A DNA stretch of 64,000 nt. Source: Butyrivibrio sp. XPD2002 (GTDB taxonomy: Bacteria > Bacillota > Clostridia > Lachnospirales > Lachnospiraceae). A model generated the notes under the pieces. That model searched no databases. It saw nothing but the letters and a program-made list of their open reading frames with translations, and was not told the origin of the DNA. A program made the translations under genes and the position numbers. Shown here in pieces: positions 60,406-64,000 of this stretch (positions within the stretch are counted from its first letter, which is position 1; each line of letters opens with the position of its first letter). Location: contig NZ_AUIY01000021.1 in NCBI RefSeq assembly GCF_000423945.1, forward strand, positions 38,315 through 102,314, written 5' to 3'.

Positions 60406-61674
60406 TCAGCTTTCTTCTTCAGCGGCTTCAATGACGCCTTCTATCTTATTCCGTAGCCATACAATATCCTGATCAAAGGCCTTAAGAAGTGCTGCGGAGT
60501 ATTTCGATTTCCTGATGGCATCGGTTTTCCTTACTGCAGCAAGGGAGGTCTGAAGCTCCTTTATTTTATCCAGGGTTTCAGTCATCTCATCGGAAAGAGA
60601 AGAGGAGCCGCGGATGCAGCCGTCAAGGACGCTTCCGATGCGGTTTCCCTTGTACATGATTTCTCTTGCGGAGGACATGACATCCGACCTGAAAACATCG
60701 AGGGCCTTTAAGTAGTCATCGCAGGCGGCGTCGCGCTTTTTCATGACCTCACGGAAATCCTGGTTAAGAGTTGAAAGACTCTGGATGAGAATGTTCGTGT
60801 AGTTAGTACTCTGTCTGTAGTATTCGTTACTTGCAGAGGAGTACATGTCGGAATATCTGGTGGCATCCCTGTGGGCAGACTGAATTGTGTGCACAGAGGA
60901 GCGCACTGTCTTAAAACCGTTCTCAAGAGCAAGGAGCTCTGCGTCAAGGGCTGCGGATATATCGTGGATTCTCCTTGAGAGGTCACCCACCTGTGCTGCA
61001 ACCTTGGTTGAAAATTCACGGCTCTCCTCATTCATGTGAGTTGCTTCTATAGTAGTGTGGATTGCAAGAAGATCTGCCTCGGATGAGAGAGCCTCAAGCT
61101 GTTCCTTCTTTTCCGAGAGACTCTGAACCTGCTTGTGATACTGCTCCAATGAGGACAGAGTGTACTCAACGCTTTTTTTCAATATGTGCGAAAAAGAAGA
61201 GTAGCTTCTTATCTGTGACACTAGCCCCGGATCAGGCATATATTCCTCGGAGAGCTTGGGAAGATTGATCTGTGGAATCTCGGTCTTGTCCTCGAAGGCT
61301 GACTTGTCGGGAAGGTCCGGGATATTGTCAGTAGTATCTTTAATAGAAGAGAGGGCGTCGCGCACCTTCTCTATGGTTTCGTTTAATGTTTTTACATCGC
61401 TGATATGCCCTTCAGATGCGGATATTATCTCAGTGATATCTGAATCCAGCTCTGAATAGCTCTCGTCCTGATCAGATGAAAATGAATCAAGGTCGCCCTC
61501 AATCTGGTCTCTTCTTCCTTTTAATGCTGTGGGAATATCGCGAATAGGCGCTATGAGGTCAGTGAGCTTTTTGCGCTTAACTACCTCCTGCCTGCTGATG
61601 GTAGGGGCAAACTCTTCCAGCGGCAAGTAACTGTTATCATATTCTTCTTCGTATTTCCTGCCGAAAAGTGCCAA
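60406..61674 (-). CDS. Cytoplasmic coiled-coil protein with divergent MCP-like signalling tip
   Basis: Protein of 422 residues, no membrane segment, almost entirely helical. A stretch at about 205-250 (ADLLAIHTTIEATHMNEESR, then FSTKVAAQVGDLSRRIHDIS) is a diverged version of the chemoreceptor hairpin tip ([24 protein letters not shown]). The central Ala/Arg/Gly pattern has been replaced, so coupling to CheA/CheW may be lost. It begins at a TTG (MALFGRKYEEEY) with GGGGGAGG eight bases upstream; an earlier TTG overlaps that site. It may be a scaffold derived from a soluble receptor. Confidence 0.72.
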   Translation of the reverse strand: MALFGRKYEEEYDNSYLPLEEFAPTISRQEVVKRKKLTDLIAPIRDIPTALKGRRDQIEGDLDSFSSDQDESYSELDSDITEIISASEGHISDVKTLNETIEKVRDALSSIKDTTDNIPDLPDKSAFEDKTEIPQINLPKLSEEYMPDPGLVSQIRSYSSFSHILKKSVEYTLSSLEQYHKQVQSLSEKKEQLEALSSEADLLAIHTTIEATHMNEESREFSTKVAAQVGDLSRRIHDISAALDAELLALENGFKTVRSSVHTIQSAHRDATRYSDMYSSASNEYYRQSTNYTNILIQSLSTLNQDFREVMKKRDAACDDYLKALDVFRSDVMSSAREIMYKGNRIGSVLDGCIRGSSSLSDEMTETLDKIKELQTSLAAVRKTDAIRKSKYSAALLKAFDQDIVWLRNKIEGVIEAAEEES

Positions 61675-61834
61675 GATTGTCGCCTCCCCCAAAAAAGATA
61701 ATGCAATTATAATATTCTAAAAACCGATAGAAATCATTGCATTCCTTCTTCAAGTATATCATATAATATGGCTATTTTACAAAGGGTTAATACCACAATT
61801 ACTTGTAATTTTAATAGTGCAGAAACACAAAATA

Positions 61835-61915
61835 TGGTATAATCATGACATAGACAAAAGGGTCAGGTTACCTGTTTCTTCTATATGGAAAATGTCTGAT
61901 TTTCCGATGACCTGA
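61835..61915 (+). promoter_or_regulatory. Extended -10 promoter and structured leader of the PhoH gene
   Basis: TGGTATAAT at 61835-61843 is an extended -10 box. The leader can fold: outer TCAGGT (61863)/ACCTGA (61910), inner GGAAAAT (61887)/ATTTTCC (61899). The stem is not followed by T-residues, so it may act on RNA stability or translation. Confidence 0.5.
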
Positions 61916-61952
61916 TAGCACTCGTCTAACTAAATAGGATGGGGGGAAGTGC

Positions 61953-63344
61953 ATGAAAAAAATCTATGTACTCGATACTAATGTCCTCATTCAGGCACCA
62001 CATGCGCTTAGGTGTTTCGATGATAATGATGTCGTTTTACCTCTGGTGGTACTTGAAGAACTGGATACGCACAAACGCGACGAAGGTGAACGCGGTGCCA
62101 ATGTCCGAGAAGTAATCCGCTTGCTTGAATTGCTGCGGGAGAAGGGAGATCTTACCAAGGGAGTAGAACTACAGGACGGCGCAACCCTACGAGTTGAGAA
62201 GAACTTTAAGGACGTCGAACTGCCCAAGGATATGGTGGAGTATAAATCAGACAACCGTATCCTCAGAGTTTGCAAAGGGCTGGCAGATACCAGTAAAGAG
62301 GAAGTTATCCTTGTAACCAAGGATATTCTGATGCGTATCAAGGCGCAGCTTCTGGGTATCAAGGCTCAGGATTTTACAACTGAACAGGTAGTATCACATG
62401 GAGAGCAGTACTCCGGACGTATAAGAGTTTACGCACCGGAAGAGATTTTTAAGGAGTTTAGAAGAAAGGGAGTTCCGGTAGATGCAGTTTACACCTGCGA
62501 CGAGAACGGCGATAAGGTGAAGCCGGAGCTTTATGAGAACCAATTTGTAATACTTCAGGGTGACCAGTCCACCAATAAGACCCAGATGGGCAGGGTTGAC
62601 CACGGTGTCATCAGGAAGCTTGAATTTGAAAAGGCTCAGCCCTACGGCGTAACACCCAGGAATGCAGGTCAGTATTTCCTTCAGGAAGCACTGATGCAGC
62701 CTGCTGAGAAGGCACCGCTTGTAATAGTAAAGGGTATGGCAGGTACAGCCAAGACCTTCTATTCACTGGCAGTAGGCCTTGAGAAGATGGTGAACCGTCC
62801 CACAGGCGAGTACAGACGAATTCTTATCTGCAGACCCAATTCACAGTTTGATGATGACATCGGTTTCCTTCCGGGAGACGAGCAGGATAAGATAGGACCT
62901 CTTATGAGACCTATCATCGATAACCTAGAGCAGCTCATCGACTCAAGTGAAGAGGAGAGATATGCTGATGAGAAGGAGCTTCAGGATAAAACTGATGAGA
63001 TCTTCGAGAGAGGAATTGTTCAGACAGAAGCTCTTAACTTTATCAGAGGCCGTTCTATTTTAAAGACATATCTGATAATCGATGAGGCCCAGAATATGAC
63101 GCCTGCACAGGCTAAGGGTATCATCACAAGAGCAGGTAAGGACACCAAGATCATTCTTTTGGGAGATCCCAACCAGATCGACAGACCCTTCCTTGATGAG
63201 AGGACCAACGGACTGTCATACGCTTCAGAGCACATGAAGGGCTCCGAGCTTTGCTGGCAGATATCCCTGGTGGCAGAGGAGTGCGAGAGAAGTAAGCTGG
63301 CTATGGATGCCATCGGTAGGATGAGAGATAAGGTAATTGTTTAA
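61953..63344 (+). CDS. PhoH-like ATPase with N-terminal PIN domain
   Basis: Protein of 463 residues of the PhoH2/YlaK type. The PIN nuclease domain (about 1-140) has acidic residues in VLDTNVLI, LEELDTHK and SDNRILRV. The PhoH P-loop ATPase/helicase-like domain follows with Walker A GMAGTAKTF, NSQFDDDIGFLPG, Walker B LIIDEAQNM and LLGDPNQID. PIN-PhoH proteins act on RNA in an ATP-dependent manner. GGGGGG lies six bases before the ATG, after a structured leader. Terminated by a strong hairpin. Confidence 0.93.
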   Translation: MKKIYVLDTNVLIQAPHALRCFDDNDVVLPLVVLEELDTHKRDEGERGANVREVIRLLELLREKGDLTKGVELQDGATLRVEKNFKDVELPKDMVEYKSDNRILRVCKGLADTSKEEVILVTKDILMRIKAQLLGIKAQDFTTEQVVSHGEQYSGRIRVYAPEEIFKEFRRKGVPVDAVYTCDENGDKVKPELYENQFVILQGDQSTNKTQMGRVDHGVIRKLEFEKAQPYGVTPRNAGQYFLQEALMQPAEKAPLVIVKGMAGTAKTFYSLAVGLEKMVNRPTGEYRRILICRPNSQFDDDIGFLPGDEQDKIGPLMRPIIDNLEQLIDSSEEERYADEKELQDKTDEIFERGIVQTEALNFIRGRSILKTYLIIDEAQNMTPAQAKGIITRAGKDTKIILLGDPNQIDRPFLDERTNGLSYASEHMKGSELCWQISLVAEECERSKLAMDAIGRMRDKVIV

Positions 63345-63368
63345 AAAAAAAATAGTGGTAAACAAAAA

Positions 63369-63407
63369 GCAGGTCACAACCCATATCGGGAAGTGACCTG
63401 TTTTATT
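63369..63407. terminator. Bidirectional intrinsic terminator
   Basis: CAGGTCAC / GTGACCTG stem followed by TTTTATT on the plus strand and CTTTTTGTTT on the minus strand. Confidence 0.88.
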
Positions 63408-63435
63408 ACTGTTCGTATAAAAAATATGCAACCCT

Positions 63436-63631
63436 TTACTGCTGCGGAGGAACCGGATTATCCGGAGTATCCTGTGAAGGCAGCGGTCTTGTATCAGTTG
63501 TGTAGTCAAGCTGACCGGGAGCAAAGTTTTTGCAGGCTGAGAGAAGTGTGATCGAGCCTACGATAGTGATGATGTTGGCTAATACTGAAAATCCCACGGA
63601 GACATTCTTATCGAGTCTTGATAGTTTCCAT
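63436..63631 (-). pseudogene. Small membrane or lipoprotein-like gene with apparent frameshift
   Basis: On the minus strand AGGAGGG lies eight bases before an ATG at 63631, but that frame (METIKTR) stops after seven codons. The neighbouring frame is open to a TAA at 63436 and encodes LSRLDKNVSVGFSVLANIIT, then IVGSITLLSACKNFAPG and a Pro-rich end (PDNPVPPQQ). Removing one A from the AAA just after the start codon would join them into a ~64-residue protein with one membrane helix. It is either a true frameshift or a homopolymer sequencing error. Confidence 0.5.
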
Positions 63632-63657
63632 TCTTTTACCCTCCTCGTAAGAAAAGG

Positions 63658-63680
63658 TAGTGTCTAATCGACACTCCTTT
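63658..63680 (-). other. Small hairpin upstream of the frameshifted gene
   Basis: AGTGTC-TAATC-GACACT, followed by CCTTTTTT on the plus strand and preceded by AAAAAAGGAG on the minus strand. It could be a terminator for anything entering from the right, or part of a leader. Confidence 0.35.
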
Positions 63681-63723
63681 TTTCTTTATAAATCCTCTAT
63701 TTTTCGGGAGTTCAAAATAAAAA

Positions 63724-63791
63724 GAGCATTGACCTCCCTTTTGGTATAATGTTAACGACCAAGAAAACATCCCGCAAAGGAAACAATGCTC
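63724..63791. repeat. 8-bp inverted repeat flanking a promoter-like box
   Basis: GAGCATTG (63724) and CAATGCTC (63784), with the extended -10 box TGGTATAAT (63742-63750) between them. The right arm overlaps the ATG of the last gene. Confidence 0.35.
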
Positions 63792-64000
63792 GTGAACATT
63801 ATACTTTATTTACTTGAAATCATCCATCAGCTCTATCAACAAAACTGCTGGTTGATCAACTTTATCTGTAGATATATTCCGCTTAAACAGTGGGCTTATG
63901 AGGATTCTCATTCTCCCAAATATCAAAAATTTAAGATTGATAAGCTCCCTTTGATTCTGAATGTAGAGCCCTGGGATTACAGGGATTTCATGGCTTACCT
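63786..64000 (+). CDS. N-terminal fragment of a protein, possibly a transposase (cut by window edge)
   Basis: An open frame of 71 codons from ATG at 63786 (AAAGGA eight bases upstream) running off the right end: MLVNIILYLLEIIHQLYQQN, then CRYIPLKQWAYEDSHSPKYQ and KLPLILNVEPWDYRDF. The amphipathic, basic and aromatic-rich start resembles transposase N-termini that I have seen in Lachnospiraceae insertion sequences, and the short inverted repeat next to it fits. I cannot name an IS family. The rest of the gene is needed for any firm call. Confidence 0.45.
   Translation, partial: MLVNIILYLLEIIHQLYQQNCWLINFICRYIPLKQWAYEDSHSPKYQKFKIDKLPLILNVEPWDYRDFMAY

Noticed and set aside
1..64000. tRNA, rRNA or prophage
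   Set aside because: No cloverleaf-like tRNA, rRNA segment or group of phage structural genes was seen; the lysozyme-like gene at 10178 stands alone.

Overview
The window looks like chromosomal DNA from a low-to-moderate GC Firmicute of the family Lachnospiraceae, most probably Butyrivibrio or a close relative. This rests on the genes themselves: separate but overlapping ispH and S1-type genes, a glgC-glgD pair, NHLM-type peptide exporters, many chemotaxis and hybrid-kinase proteins, AGGAGG-type ribosome binding sites and short Rho-independent hairpins between units. No rRNA, tRNA or CRISPR was seen. Genus assignment is inference.

Region by region. 1-12 kb: the end of a chemotaxis receptor (minus strand, running off the left edge), an NCS2 purine permease, a TetR regulator, then a housekeeping run (FAD-dependent oxidoreductase, cmk, ispH, S1 protein), a CheR methyltransferase, a secreted lysozyme-like/LRR protein and small hypotheticals. 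12-19 kb: carbohydrate genes (GH27 alpha-galactosidase, an orphan sugar-binding lipoprotein, glgC, glgD) and a PurF-like protein that lacks the glutaminase cysteine and has a Fur-box-like palindrome in front of it. 19-27.6 kb: a signalling operon with two membrane hybrid kinases (the second carries a DegV lipid-binding domain between receiver and HPt), an AGCS amino-acid:cation symporter and a double-receiver regulator.

27.6-37 kb is accessory: an orphan peptide-type ABC ATPase preceded by six degenerate tandem repeats, a secreted metalloprotease, a MATE transporter fused to an RsbW-like ATPase domain, an alpha/beta-hydrolase lipoprotein, and a membrane SpoIIE-type phosphatase between two paralogous lipoprotein genes. 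37-47.5 kb: an HU gene, then a peptide-export locus: a double-glycine precursor, a stub of the NHLM secretion adaptor, a C39-peptidase ABC exporter, a second NHLM ABC exporter, an ECF sigma factor and a MATE-ATPase-HD triple fusion. From the second exporter on, the genes overlap as one translationally coupled unit. A PreA-like dihydropyrimidine dehydrogenase and a scrap of an ABC ATPase gene follow.

47.5-64 kb: an SGNH-type lipoprotein, a 700-bp non-coding region rich in inverted repeats, two paralogous small proteins with a HerA-like ATPase, a membrane glycan module (GT-C-like protein, GT2-GtrA fusion, membrane-anchored toxin-fold-like protein), a membrane MCP-like receptor, a CPBP protease, a zinc-ribbon membrane protein, a divergent cytoplasmic MCP-like protein, a PIN-PhoH ATPase, a frameshifted small gene and the start of a possible transposase at the right edge.

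The strongest candidates for something undescribed are (i) the coupled unit exporter - ECF sigma - MATE/RsbW-like/HD fusion, with a shorter MATE/RsbW-like paralogue and an RsbU-like phosphatase 7-13 kb upstream, which suggests a transporter-tethered partner-switching circuit; and (ii) the kinase-receiver-DegV-HPt fusion, which could couple lipid binding to phosphorelay. Both are inferences from domain order and need experiments.
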